Source: Actinomycetota bacterium
Lineage (GTDB): Bacteria > Actinomycetota > Acidimicrobiia > Acidimicrobiales > CADCSY01
NCBI GenBank assembly: GCA_004366205.1
Contig: SIRW01000102.1
Span: 1-33,398, forward strand
Direction of reading: 5' to 3'
Length of the DNA stretch: 33,398 bases
The position numbers were made by a program, and so were the translations under genes. Positions 24,960 through 33,372 of the stretch are shown here, one piece after another; the first letter of the stretch is position 1, and every line of letters begins with the position of its first letter. A model generated the notes under the pieces. That model did not search any database. It was not told where the DNA came from and worked only from the letters and a program-made list of their open reading frames with translations.

Positions 24960-25217
24960 TCAGCGGTCACGGAGGGCCGAGATCAGCTCGGACTTGCTCA
25001 TGCCCGAGCGGCCCTCGATGCCGACCTCCTTCGCCTTGTCGTAGAGCTCCTGCTTCGTCCAGTCCTCGTAGGACTGCGCCTTGCCGCCCTCACGGCCCGT
25101 CTCGGAGCGGGGCGAGTTGGCGATGCGGGCCGCCTTCTCCTTGCCCATCCCCTGCTCCCGGAGCCGCTCGTACTGGCGGTCGTCCTTGATGCTGGGTCCG
25201 TGGTCCTTGGTGGCCAT
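24960..25217 (-). CDS. small Rho-N/SAP-like nucleic-acid-binding protein
   Basis: The 85-residue soluble protein is highly charged. Residues 1-48 are a conserved-looking basic part (DRQYERLREQGMGKEKAARIAN, given in pieces). Residues 50-85 match a Rho termination factor N-terminal/SAP-type helix-extended-loop-helix (WTKQELYDKAKEVGIEG, MSKSELISALRDR). Such domains bind single-stranded or AT-rich nucleic acid. Proteins of this layout are widespread in actinobacteria, often described as general stress or plasmid-stabilising, but the role is unproven. The ATG at 25217 has GAGGGG about 11 nt upstream. Confidence 0.75.
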   Translation of the reverse strand: MATKDHGPSIKDDRQYERLREQGMGKEKAARIANSPRSETGREGGKAQSYEDWTKQELYDKAKEVGIEGRSGMSKSELISALRDR

Positions 25218-25272
25218 GCCCGACGCGTTCCCCTCGACCCCGGGCCGGAAACGCCACGGCGGGACGGCTTCC

Positions 25273-25278
25273 TACGAT
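25273..25278 (+). promoter_or_regulatory. leaderless -10 box (TACGAT)
   Basis: TACGAT ends 6 nt before GTG 25285 of the truncated GDPD gene, so the fragment keeps an intact promoter. Confidence 0.5.
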
Positions 25279-25284
25279 GGCGGC

Positions 25285-25563
25285 GTGCCCCCGTCCCCCT
25301 GGCCGTTCCTCGACCACCCCGGCCCGCTCGCCATCGCGCACCGGGGCGGGGCGGGCGACTGGCCCGAGAACACCATGCCGGCGTTCGAGGGCGCCGTCCG
25401 CCTGGGCGACCGCTACGTCGAGACCGACGTGCACGTGACCGCCGACGGGGTGCTGCTCGCCTTCCACGACGACCGCCTCGACCGGGTCACCGACCGCACC
25501 GGCGTGGTCGCCGAGCTGCCGTGGTCCGAGGTGGCCACGGCCCGGGTCGACGGGCGCGAGCAT
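25285..25563 (+). pseudogene. truncated glycerophosphodiester phosphodiesterase (N-terminal third)
   Basis: About 93 codons match the start of a GDPD: AIAHRGGAGDWPENTMPAF with the catalytic His-Arg and metal Glu, then VETDVHVTADGVLLAFHDD with the second metal/catalytic group. It stops matching after ARVDGRE, where family members continue with a proline-rich PIPRLEE-like segment. A whole enzyme is about 240 residues, so the remaining barrel and its acid/base residues are missing. The frame then runs on, without a stop, into the next ligase fragment. It cannot be catalytically complete. The start GTG 25285 has a leaderless -10 box. Confidence 0.7.
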
Positions 25564-25564
25564 C

Positions 25565-25627
25565 ATGACCGACCGCCCCCCCGTGCTTCGGGACGTCCTC
25601 AGCCAGCGCGACGGGTGGGTGGCCTGA
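25565..25627 (+). pseudogene. 20-residue stub, possibly start of an enoyl-CoA hydratase
   Basis: ATG 25565 begins a 20-residue frame (MTDRPPVLRDVLSQRDGWVA) that ends at TGA 25627. It looks like the first strand of an enoyl-CoA hydratase/isomerase (VL...RDGWVA is a usual lead-in) cut off before the catalytic core. The family guess is weak. It lies between two other broken genes and is in a different frame from them. Confidence 0.3.
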
Positions 25628-25635
25628 GCGGCGCC

Positions 25636-26920
25636 ATGGAGCTCCCCCTCACCCCGCTCGACTTCCTCGACCGGGCCGCCCGGCTGTTCCCCCGGCGCCA
25701 GGGCGTGATCGCCGGCGAGCGGCGCTTCACCTACGCCGAGTACGCCGAGCGGTGCCACCGCCTGGCCCACGCCCTCACCGACGAGCTCGGGGTCCGGCCC
25801 GGGGACCGCGTGGCGTGGCTCGGCGGGAACACCCACGAGGTGCTCGAGGCGTACTACGGGGTGCTGCTGGCCGGGGGCGTCCTCGTGCCCCTCAACATCC
25901 GCCTCGGGCCCGCCGAGCTGCGCTTCTGCCTCGATGACGCCGGGCCCGCCGTGCTGTTCCGCCACCCCGACCAGCCCGACCCCTCGGCCGGCGCCGGTGG
26001 GACCGGCCGAGTGCGCCGGGTCGTGCTCGGCGACGAGCACGAGGCGCTGCTGTCGGCCCAGCCCGCCGCGCCGGTCGAGCGCCCGGCGCTGGACGAGTCC
26101 GATCCGGCCGAGATCTTCTACACCAGCGCTCGCCGGGCGCGACACGACCAGCCTGGTGCAGGTGTCGATCGGCGGCGCGCCCGCCGGTCCCGACCTGCTC
26201 GCCGAGGTGGAGGACCGGCTCGGCTGCGAGTGCATCTGCGGCTACGGCATGACCGAGTCGAGCCCCACGCTCACCCGATCGCTCGACAAGCCCGGCGAGC
26301 CGCCTGCCCGGGCCCGGCGGGCGACCACGGGCCTGCCGATCCTCGGGGTCGACGTGCGGGTGCTCGGCGACGGCGACGAGGAGGTGCCGTGGGACGGCGT
26401 GACCACCGGCGAGGTGTGCGCCCGGTCGAACCACGTGATGACCGGCTACTGGAACCGTCCCGCCGAGACGGCCGAGGCTCTGCGCGGCGGCTGGCTGCGC
26501 ACGGGCGACGTGGCCGTGGTCGACCCCGACGGCTACCTCACGATCGTCGACCGCAAGAAGGACGTGATCGTCTCGGGGGGCGAGAACATCTCGAGCGTGC
26601 AGGTCGAGAAGTGCCTGGCGGCGCACCCCGCGGTGCGGGAGGTCGCCGTGGTGGGCATGCCCCACCAGCGCTGGGGCGAGGTCCCCCGGGCCTGGGTGGA
26701 GCTGCACCCGGGCGCCGAGGTCACCGAGGCCGAGCTCATCGGGTGGGTGCGCGACCGCCTGGCGCACTTCAAGGCCCCGCACGAGGTGGTGTTCGTGGAC
26801 GCCCTGCCGGTCGGCGGCACCGGCGAGGTGCTCAAGCACGAGCTCAGGCGGCGCGACCCGCCCCCCCGTCAAGAGGCGCCTTCGGGGCGCCGTCGGGCCG
26901 GTGGTGCTCCGAGGCGATGA
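25636..26920 (+). pseudogene. acyl-CoA ligase with central deletion and frameshift
   Basis: ATG 25636 opens a clear ANL ligase N-terminus (TPLDFLDRAARLFPRR, then YGVLLAGGVLVPLNIRLG) up to EIFYTS near 26125. The ATP loop GTTGxPKG should follow but is absent. The sequence jumps, with a +1 shift, to LAGRDTTSLVQVSIGGAPA and continues normally: CGYGMTESSP, VARSN-like block, LRTGDVAVVDPDGYLTIVDRKKD and GTGEVLKHELRR. Roughly 100-150 residues of the adenylation domain are lost. The C-terminal frame runs to 26920 and overlaps the antisense end of the YihY gene. It cannot make an active ligase; an assembly error is the main alternative to true decay. Confidence 0.75.
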
Positions 26921-27773
26921 AGTACCCCAGCAGCAGGAACAGGTTGGCGAAGTACAGCCAGATGCACAGCAGCACCACGGCGGCCATCCCCGTGCCCGCC
27001 ACCTGCTCCTCGAAGTCGGCTGCCTCCCCCGCCCAGAGGGCGAACCCCACCGACATGACGGCGATGGCCGCGGCGGCGACGCCGGCGCCGAGAGCCAGGG
27101 ACCGCACGCCGATCGGCCGGGGCCCGAACAGGCGGTAGATCACGCCCAGGACCACGGCGGTGGCGGCGAACCCGCCCACGAGCCCGCCGCCCCAGCCCAG
27201 CACCCGCACCAGCCAGCCGTCGTCAGCGGCGCCACCCGCCACCGACGCGATCAACAGGGCGCCCATGACGAACACGGGCAGGGTGGCCACGATCACGAGC
27301 GTCTTCAGCCGCCCCCGGACCCCGGCGAGGCTGCGCTCGGGCTCCTCGCTCAGCACGTCGAACGAGCGCAGGAGGCCCGAGCCGTAGCGGCTCGCGGTCC
27401 ACAGGGCGGCGGCGAGCGCCGGGATCCCGAGCCGGCCGCCGACCTCGGCGAGGTTGTCGAACATGCGGTCCACGCCCGTGCCCGCCGGCAGCAGCTCCGC
27501 CAGCCGCTCGCCGTAGTCCCGGATGCGGTCGGGGTCGATGAAGGCCCCGGTGATCCAGAAGGCGATGAGCAGCGTGGGCACGACCGAGACGAGGGCGTAG
27601 AACGCGAGCGAGCTGGCGAAGACCGCCACGTCGGTGTCGAGGATGCGCCGGGCGACCTTCTCGGGGACGCCGGGCAGCCGCTCGAGCGTGGCCTCGGTGT
27701 ACTCGTGGGCCTTCTCCCCGGCGTCGCTCGCGAGCTCGCCGGCGCGGTCGCGCAGCTCGTCGACGGAACGCAC
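26844..27773 (-). CDS. YihY/BrkB family membrane protein
   Basis: The 309-residue protein has six hydrophobic helices of the YihY/virulence-factor BrkB family: FASSLAFYALVSVVPTLL at the start, TASRYGSGLLRSFDV in the middle and CIWLYFANLFLLLGYFIASE near the end. The role is unknown; members were once called ribonuclease BN in error. A charged helical N-terminus (SVDELRDRAGELASD) lies in the cytosol. The GTG at 27773 is chosen; a TTG at 27806 overlapping the FAD-oxidase TGA (TTGA) is an alternative and would couple the two genes. Its 3' end overlaps the broken ligase. Confidence 0.78.
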   Translation of the reverse strand: MRSVDELRDRAGELASDAGEKAHEYTEATLERLPGVPEKVARRILDTDVAVFASSLAFYALVSVVPTLLIAFWITGAFIDPDRIRDYGERLAELLPAGTGVDRMFDNLAEVGGRLGIPALAAALWTASRYGSGLLRSFDVLSEEPERSLAGVRGRLKTLVIVATLPVFVMGALLIASVAGGAADDGWLVRVLGWGGGLVGGFAATAVVLGVIYRLFGPRPIGVRSLALGAGVAAAAIAVMSVGFALWAGEAADFEEQVAGTGMAAVVLLCIWLYFANLFLLLGYFIASEHHRPDGAPKAPLDGGAGRAA

Positions 27774-27802
27774 CTGCGCACCATTCCCGGCCCCGTCGGT
27801 CG

Positions 27803-29179
27803 TCAAGCGCGCGCGGGGAGCAGGGCGTTGGGGTTGAGGATGCCGGCGGGGTCGAGGGCGTGCTTGATCGCCGCGAACGCCGCGAGCTCCGCGGGCGACC
27901 GGTTCAGGTGCAAAAAGGCGCGCTTGGCCGTGCCGATGCCGTGCTCGGCGCTGATGCTCCCCCCGAGCTCGGCCACGAGGCCGAGCACCGCCGCCTCGAC
28001 GTCGGTGACGGCGCTGGGCGGCCCGGAGGCGCCCATCACGTTGACGTGGAGGTTCCCGTCGGCGGCGTGGCCGAACAGGATGCACCGGGCGCCCGGCGCG
28101 GCGCCGGCGACCCGGGCGCGCACCGCGGGCACGAACGCGGCCAACCGGGCGGCGGGGAGGGTCACGTCGAGCTTCACGGGCGGGCCGCCGGCCTGGACGG
28201 CCTCGGTGTGGGACTCCCGGTACGCCCACAGCCGGGCCCGGGTGGCGGTGTCGGTCCCCACGGCGACGGCGGCGGGCTGGTCGGCGAGCCCGGCGACGGC
28301 GGCGGCGAGCCGGTCGGCGGGGTCGTCGTGGGCCGCGCACTCGAGCAGCAGGTACGTGTCGTGGGGGTCGGGGAACGGCGGCGTCAGGCCGGTCACGTCG
28401 CACACGAGGGCGAGCCCGTCACCGAAGAACACCTCGGCGGCATCCAGGTCGACCAGCCGGTGGCGCGCCGCGCCGGCGGCGGCGAGGGCGGGCTCGACGC
28501 CGGGGAAGGCGAGCAGGGCGGTCACCCGCTGGTCGTACCGGGGGACGAGGCGGAGGCGGGCGGCGGTGACGACCGCCAGGGTTCCCTCGCTCCCGCACAG
28601 CAGCCCGGCGAGGTCGTAGCCCGTGTTGTCCTTGGCCAGCCCGCCGAGGTGGCTGAGCACCTCGCCGGTCGAGCGGACGGCCTCGACCCCGGCGACCTGG
28701 GCGCGCATGGGGCCGTGGCGCACCACCCGGAGGCCACCGGCGTTGGTCGCGACCATCCCGCCGATCGTCGCCGAGTCGCGGGCGGCGAGGTCGACCCCGA
28801 CGTCGAGGCCTTCGTCCCGCGCGGTCCGCTGCACGGCGGCGAGCGTCGCGCCGGCGCCGGCCGTCACCTGCGCCGCGAGCGGATCCACCGGTCCGATGGT
28901 CGCGAGCCGGCGCAGGCTGAGCACCACCTCGCCCGCCAGGGGCACGCCGCCCCCGACGAGTCCGGTGTTGCCGCCCTGGGGGACGACGGCGACGCCCTCC
29001 GCCGCGCAGCGGGCGAGCACGGCGGCCACCTCGCCGGCCGACCCCGGGCGGACGACGGCGGGCGTGGCGCCCCGGAACCGCCCCGTCCAGTCCGTGGCGT
29101 ACGACGCCGTCACGTCGGGCGCCGTGAGCACGTGGGCGTCACCCACCACCTCCGCCAGCGCCCGCTCGATGCCTGTCAT
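27803..29179 (-). CDS. FAD-linked oxidase (GlcD / D-lactate dehydrogenase-like)
   Basis: The 458-residue protein has a PCMH-type FAD domain: VVPQGGNTGLVGGGVPL, then the second loop ATIGGMVATNAGGLRVVRHG and GSEGTLAVVTAARLRL. The C-terminal FAD-oxidase domain has CILFGHAADGNLHVNV (His-rich metal/substrate motif) and ISAEHGIGTAKRAFL. The family oxidises 2-hydroxy acids such as glycolate, D-lactate or D-2-hydroxyglutarate. ATG 29179 is chosen: TACGGT lies 8 nt upstream. An in-frame ATG at 29215 gives 12 extra residues and would be in front of the promoter. It is followed by YihY in a likely operon. Confidence 0.88.
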   Translation of the reverse strand: MTGIERALAEVVGDAHVLTAPDVTASYATDWTGRFRGATPAVVRPGSAGEVAAVLARCAAEGVAVVPQGGNTGLVGGGVPLAGEVVLSLRRLATIGPVDPLAAQVTAGAGATLAAVQRTARDEGLDVGVDLAARDSATIGGMVATNAGGLRVVRHGPMRAQVAGVEAVRSTGEVLSHLGGLAKDNTGYDLAGLLCGSEGTLAVVTAARLRLVPRYDQRVTALLAFPGVEPALAAAGAARHRLVDLDAAEVFFGDGLALVCDVTGLTPPFPDPHDTYLLLECAAHDDPADRLAAAVAGLADQPAAVAVGTDTATRARLWAYRESHTEAVQAGGPPVKLDVTLPAARLAAFVPAVRARVAGAAPGARCILFGHAADGNLHVNVMGASGPPSAVTDVEAAVLGLVAELGGSISAEHGIGTAKRAFLHLNRSPAELAAFAAIKHALDPAGILNPNALLPARA

Positions 29180-29187
29180 CGCCGCCC

Positions 29188-29193
29188 ACCGTA
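29188..29193 (-). promoter_or_regulatory. leaderless -10 box (TACGGT)
   Basis: TACGGT ends 8 nt before ATG 29179 of the FAD-linked oxidase gene. Confidence 0.45.
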
Positions 29194-29229
29194 CGCACCC
29201 CACACCCCCGCCCACCCCGACCGCCGCCG

Positions 29230-29279
29230 GTTCTGGGGGGGCCGGGTCTCACCCTCGTGGAACCAGAGCCCCCCAGAAC
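29230..29279. repeat. 50-bp imperfect palindrome between tandem genes
   Basis: The outer arms 29230-29240 and 29269-29279 pair perfectly (11 bp). The inner part (29241-29268) pairs partly, including CAC/GTG near the centre. It lies after the gamma-glutamyltransferase stop (22 nt) and upstream of the FAD-oxidase promoter, so it can terminate the former. It belongs with the palindromes at 5220 and 20884. Confidence 0.65.
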
Positions 29280-29301
29280 GGGTCGCGAGCGGGGCGTGCC
29301 G

Positions 29302-30891
29302 CTACCAGCCGGCGGCGTCGCCGGTGCGGGGGCGCGGGTCGGTGGCGCCCGCGAGGTGGTCGCCGGCGACGAGGATCACGTGGGCGTGCCCGAAGTCCGC
29401 CGAGAACGCCGCCTCCCGGCGGACCCGGTGGCCGCGCTCGGCCAGGCCCGCGTCCCAGGCGCCGGGGGCGTGGCCCTCGACGCGGACGGTGACGGCGCCG
29501 CCCTGCGACCACGTGTCGAAGCCGGTCTCGCCGGCCCCCAGCACCCAACGCCCGGCGGCGAGCGCCGGACCCGGTTCCTCGCCGTGCACCAGCAGGCGGG
29601 CGAGCAGTTGCAGGAGCACCTGCGGCTGGGAGTCGCCACCCATCGTCCCGAGCACGCCGGCGAGCGAGCCGTCGCCGGGCCGGGTGAGGAGCGCGGGCGC
29701 GAGGGTGTGCGGCGGCCGCCGGCCCGGGCCGTAGGCGGCCGGGTGGCCCGGCTCCAGCGAGAAGCCGGTGCCGCGGTTGTGCAGGAAGATCCCCGTCGAC
29801 GGCTCCACGATGTGGGCCCCGAACCCGGCGGCGTTCGACTGGATGAGCGACACGCCCATGCGGTCGGGGTCGACGGCGGCGAGGTGGATGGTGCCGCCCG
29901 CCCGCGGCACCGGATCGCCGAGCGCCGCCGCCCGGCGGGCATCGACGGCGGCGCGCCGCGGCGCCAGCCGGCCCGGGGCGATCAGGGCGGCACCGTCGGC
30001 GGCGTCGTGCAGGACGGCCGGTCGGTCGTGACCCACCTGGCGGGCGGTCTCGACCAACAGGTGCGCCCAGCCCGGATCGTCGGGGTCGTCGGGCAGGGCC
30101 AGCCCGGCGGCGACCCACGCTCCGGCGAGGGTCAGGTACCCCTGGGACGGCGGCGGCACCGTCCAGATCCGCCGGCCCCACGCGTCGACGTGCAGCGGCT
30201 CGACCCAGCGCGCCTGGGGCCGGGCCAGGTCCTCGGCGGTGAACTCGCCCGCGCCGAGTGCCACCAGTCCCTGGCCGAACTCGCCCTCGTAGAACGCGGC
30301 GCGCCCGCCCTCCACGACGGCGCGCAGGGTCCGGGCCACGCCGGGCCGGGTGATGCGGTCACCGGGGCGGATCGGCATGCGGCGGGCGAAGTCCTCGGCG
30401 CCCGGGAGGTCCGCCACCAGCGCAGCGCTGGCGGCGAGCGTCGGCGAGGCGGGGAAGCCGCCCTCGGCGTAGCCGACGGCGGGCCCCAGGACGTCGGCGA
30501 GGGGCGCCCGCCCGTACCGGTCGTGGAGGGCCAGCCAGCCGTCGACGCAGCCGGGGACGGTCACGCAGCGGATGTCCCCGCGGAAGGGCATGACGGTCGC
30601 CCCCTCGGCCCGGAGGCGCGCCGCGTCGGCACCGGACCCAGCCGATCCGGCGGCGTCGAGCGCGGCGGGGGCCCCCGCTTGGTCGTGCACGAGCGCGAAC
30701 AGGTCGCCCCCCAGGCCGCACCCGTGCTGCCACACGACGGTGAGCACCGCGCTGGTGGCGACGGCCGCGTCGACGGCGTTGCCGCCGGCGCGCATGACGG
30801 CCACGCCGGCCGCCGAGGCGAGCTGGTCCACCGAGCACACCATCCCGTTCGGAACCCGCCGGGTTGCGTACGGGGCCAGGGCGCGCAGCAT
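29302..30891 (-). CDS. gamma-glutamyltransferase-like Ntn hydrolase
   Basis: The 529-residue protein belongs to the GGT family, which cleaves itself into two subunits and uses the new N-terminal Thr as nucleophile. Thr334 in AGGTIHLAAVD is the expected catalytic Thr. VMRAGGNAVDAAVATSAVL and GCGLGGDLFAL in the N-terminal part and the GTMGGDSQPQVLLQLL C-terminal motif agree. No signal peptide is seen, so it is probably cytosolic. Substrates may be glutathione, gamma-glutamyl amides or acyl amides (acylase-like members). The start at ATG 30891 has TACGGT 6 nt upstream. The gene follows the CDHN-repeat gene by 49 nt. Confidence 0.85.
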   Translation of the reverse strand: MLRALAPYATRRVPNGMVCSVDQLASAAGVAVMRAGGNAVDAAVATSAVLTVVWQHGCGLGGDLFALVHDQAGAPAALDAAGSAGSGADAARLRAEGATVMPFRGDIRCVTVPGCVDGWLALHDRYGRAPLADVLGPAVGYAEGGFPASPTLAASAALVADLPGAEDFARRMPIRPGDRITRPGVARTLRAVVEGGRAAFYEGEFGQGLVALGAGEFTAEDLARPQARWVEPLHVDAWGRRIWTVPPPSQGYLTLAGAWVAAGLALPDDPDDPGWAHLLVETARQVGHDRPAVLHDAADGAALIAPGRLAPRRAAVDARRAAALGDPVPRAGGTIHLAAVDPDRMGVSLIQSNAAGFGAHIVEPSTGIFLHNRGTGFSLEPGHPAAYGPGRRPPHTLAPALLTRPGDGSLAGVLGTMGGDSQPQVLLQLLARLLVHGEEPGPALAAGRWVLGAGETGFDTWSQGGAVTVRVEGHAPGAWDAGLAERGHRVRREAAFSADFGHAHVILVAGDHLAGATDPRPRTGDAAGW

Positions 30892-30897
30892 CGCCGC

Positions 30898-30903
30898 ACC
30901 GTA
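30898..30903 (-). promoter_or_regulatory. leaderless -10 box (TACGGT)
   Basis: TACGGT ends 6 nt before ATG 30891 of the gamma-glutamyltransferase gene. Confidence 0.5.
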
Positions 30904-30940
30904 CCGCCCGCGGTGCCCGCCGCCCCCGTGTCGGCCTGGC

Positions 30941-31909
30941 TCAGTCGAGCAGCCCCAGGTCGGGGCGGCGGCCGTCGGGCTCGGGGTGCTCGCCGGCGGC
31001 GGCGAAGTGGACGCGGGCGGCCTGCTCGCGCTCGGCGGCCTCGTCGGGGCGGCCCAGCTCCCGCAGGACGACGGCGAGGTTGTGGTCGCAGGCGGCGGCG
31101 GCGAGCTCCCGTCCCTCCTCTGCGAACCGGGCACGTGCCGCTTCGAGCGCGGCACGGGCGCCCTCCAGGTCCTCCAGCGACCGGAGGCACGCGGCCGCGT
31201 TCTGCTCGCACGCGGCCACGTCGAGCGATCGGCCGGCCGCAACGAAGGCGGCCCGAGCCTCGCGGAGGCGCTCGAGGGCCTCGGCGGCCCGGCCCAGGTC
31301 GAACAGCACGACCCCGAGGTTGTGGTCGCACACCGCGACCTCGTGCCGGCGCCCGGCGTCGACGAACACGGCCCGGGCATCCTCGAGGGCGTCGTAGGCC
31401 TGCACGTGGCGGCCGAGGGCGTGGAGGATCACGGCGGCGTTGTGGTCGCACACCGCCACGGCGTCGGCATCCCCCGACTCGGTGAACGCCGTCCAGGCCG
31501 TCTGCAGCAACAGCAGCGCCTCGTCGTCCTCGCCCCGGGCGTGGAGGCAACGGGCCAGCTCGTGGTCGCAGCGCGCCACCTCGAGCTCGTCGCCGGCTTC
31601 CTCCATCGCAGCGCGGGCGGCGCGCAGGTGGGCCTCGGCCTCGTCGACCCGGCCGAGACCGAGGAGCACGCCCCCGGCCAGCAGGTCGCAGCGCGCCAGC
31701 TCGGCCGGGCGGGCGCCCTCGCGCTCGAGCGCCACCCGGGCGGCGCCGACCGTCTCGAGCGCCGCTGCGGGCCGTCCCGCCCGCTGCTGGGCGGCGGCCA
31801 GCCGCTGCAGGGCCCGGGCCCGCTCGAGACCCTCGGCGGCGGCGACCGCGGCCTGCAGCCGGGCCAGGCGCTCGTCCGCCGTGCCCGCCGGCGTGCCGGG
31901 CGCGGTCAC
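30941..31909 (-). CDS. helical-repeat protein with 40-residue CDHN repeats
   Basis: The 322-residue protein is a TPR-like solenoid. After a short N-terminus and one degenerate repeat (about 31-71), six repeats of exactly 40 residues occupy 72-311, each a helix pair with the pattern A(V/A)CDHN-LAVVL-LGR-EA-L-AR-F-G. Cys at repeat position 3 is kept in all six; Asp-His-Asn follow in most (repeat 5 reads CEQN and repeat 1 CDLL). Stacked Cys and His at the same helix position could form a ladder on one face and bind metal or heme, but this is inference. No enzyme domain is attached. GTG 31909 is chosen because GGAGG lies 7 nt upstream. It follows the amine oxidase by 66 nt and may share its transcript. 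Confidence 0.8.
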   Translation of the reverse strand: MTAPGTPAGTADERLARLQAAVAAAEGLERARALQRLAAAQQRAGRPAAALETVGAARVALEREGARPAELARCDLLAGGVLLGLGRVDEAEAHLRAARAAMEEAGDELEVARCDHELARCLHARGEDDEALLLLQTAWTAFTESGDADAVAVCDHNAAVILHALGRHVQAYDALEDARAVFVDAGRRHEVAVCDHNLGVVLFDLGRAAEALERLREARAAFVAAGRSLDVAACEQNAAACLRSLEDLEGARAALEAARARFAEEGRELAAAACDHNLAVVLRELGRPDEAAEREQAARVHFAAAGEHPEPDGRRPDLGLLD

Positions 31910-31975
31910 GGGCGGCCCTCCCCCCGCGGTGCACCCCACCGCCGGCCGCTCCCCCCTTGCCGCGCCGTCACCCGG

Positions 31976-33358
31976 TCACGGCTCCTGGCGGATGGCCTCA
32001 CCCGCGAGGGCGGCGAGCACGTCGGCGGCGGCCCGCTCACCCGATCGCACGGCGCCGTCCATGTAGCCGTTCCACACGGCGGCGGTCTCGGTGCCCGCCC
32101 AGTGGACCCGACCGTGAGGCCGGCGGAGCGCCGGACCCAGCTGCGTCCAGGCCCCGGGCACCAGGTGGGCGCCGTAGCAACCGCCGGCCCACCGGTCGGC
32201 CGCCCAGTCCTTCTCCAGGACCTCGACCGGCCGGCGGGCCTCCGGACCGAACAGCCGGGCGAAGCACTCGAGCACCGCGGCGCGGCGCTCCTCGGCCGGG
32301 AGGGCACCGAGCTCGCGTGCGTCCCGGCCCTCGACGAAGCCGAGCAGCACGCCGGGCGAGCCCGCCTGCGGCGTGTTGTCGAACGTGACCCGCACGGGTC
32401 CGACGTCGCTCGTGCCCTGGCCGTTGAGGCCCGCGGCCCGCCAGAACGGCTCGTCGTAGACCGCCATGCACTTGATCACCGCGCCCATCGGCATCTTCTG
32501 CACGAGCTGGGCGCGGCCGGCGGGCAGGGGCGGGTCGAACTCGATGCGGTTCAGCACGGCGGGCGGGACGGTGACGATCGCGGCGCGGGCGGACACCGTG
32601 CGCCCGCCGGCCTCGACCGTCACGCCGGAATCGTCCTGGCGCACGGCGCGCGCCGGCGCCGACAGCACGACCCGCTCGCCCAGCCGGTCCGCCAGCCGTT
32701 CGCTCACCAGCTGCGAGCCCCCGACGAACCGGGTCTCCTGGGCGCCGTCGCGCGTGGCGAGCAGGCGCTCGAGCGTGCCGCCGGAGTGGACGTAGAAGAG
32801 GAAGTGCAGGAACGACAGCTCGGCGGGCTCGGCCGCGAACACGGCGGCGACCATCAGGCGCAGCAGGTCGCGGGCGCCCTTGGTGACGACGTTGCGGCGC
32901 AGCCACGTCTCGAGGGTCTGGCCGTCCCAGTCCTCGGCCCGGGCCGCCCGCCACGGGCGCTCGAGGGGCACCGTGGCCGCCATGCGGTCGAGCCGGCTCT
33001 GCGCCTGCTGGATGTCGAGCAGCACCCGCTTCGGCAGCGGCGCGAGGCCCCGGTGCTCCTGGGTCGTGCCGTCCCAGTGCAGCACCGAGCTGCCCGTCGT
33101 CCACGTCGGGTAGGTGGCCACGTCGAGCTCCTCGGCCAGGGCGAGCATGCGGTCCTGCGTGGGGCCGATCCACTGCCCGCCGACCTCGAGCGGCGTGCCG
33201 TCGGCGGTGGCCTGGTTCAAGGTCCGGCCCCCGACCCGGTCCTGGGCCTCGAGCACGAGCACGTCCCGGCCGGCGGCCACCAGGTCCCGCGCGGCGGCGA
33301 GGCCGGCCAGGCCGGCACCGATGACCACGACGTCGCACGCCTGTTGCTCAGGGACCAC
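31976..33358 (-). CDS. flavin monoamine oxidase family protein
   Basis: The 460-residue flavoenzyme has the dinucleotide-binding motif VVVIGAGLAGLAAARDL (10-26) with EAQDRVGGRT, then GGQWIGPTQ. The C-terminus has HWAGTETAAVWNGYMDGAV and ends soon after. The motif GGCY corresponds to the MAO cysteine that holds FAD covalently (Cys397 in MAO-B), so covalent FAD is likely. It should oxidise a primary amine (putrescine, tyramine or similar) with oxygen, giving aldehyde, ammonia and peroxide. The aldehyde dehydrogenase at 22173 could use the product, but they are not linked. GTG 33358 has TAGCGT 8 nt upstream (near-leaderless). Confidence 0.88.
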   Translation of the reverse strand: MVPEQQACDVVVIGAGLAGLAAARDLVAAGRDVLVLEAQDRVGGRTLNQATADGTPLEVGGQWIGPTQDRMLALAEELDVATYPTWTTGSSVLHWDGTTQEHRGLAPLPKRVLLDIQQAQSRLDRMAATVPLERPWRAARAEDWDGQTLETWLRRNVVTKGARDLLRLMVAAVFAAEPAELSFLHFLFYVHSGGTLERLLATRDGAQETRFVGGSQLVSERLADRLGERVVLSAPARAVRQDDSGVTVEAGGRTVSARAAIVTVPPAVLNRIEFDPPLPAGRAQLVQKMPMGAVIKCMAVYDEPFWRAAGLNGQGTSDVGPVRVTFDNTPQAGSPGVLLGFVEGRDARELGALPAEERRAAVLECFARLFGPEARRPVEVLEKDWAADRWAGGCYGAHLVPGAWTQLGPALRRPHGRVHWAGTETAAVWNGYMDGAVRSGERAAADVLAALAGEAIRQEP

Positions 33359-33366
33359 GGTCGCGC

Positions 33367-33372
33367 ACGCTA
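33367..33372 (-). promoter_or_regulatory. leaderless -10 box (TAGCGT)
   Basis: TAGCGT ends 8 nt before GTG 33358 of the monoamine oxidase gene. Confidence 0.45.

Noticed and set aside
25636-26920. Programmed frameshift in the second acyl-CoA ligase
   Set aside because: About 100-150 residues including the ATP loop are absent as well, which a frameshift alone cannot explain.
31000-31800. Repeated GTTGTGGTCGCA-like DNA every 120 bp as a non-coding direct repeat
   Set aside because: It is the coding sequence of the CDHN motif in the 40-residue protein repeats; third positions vary.
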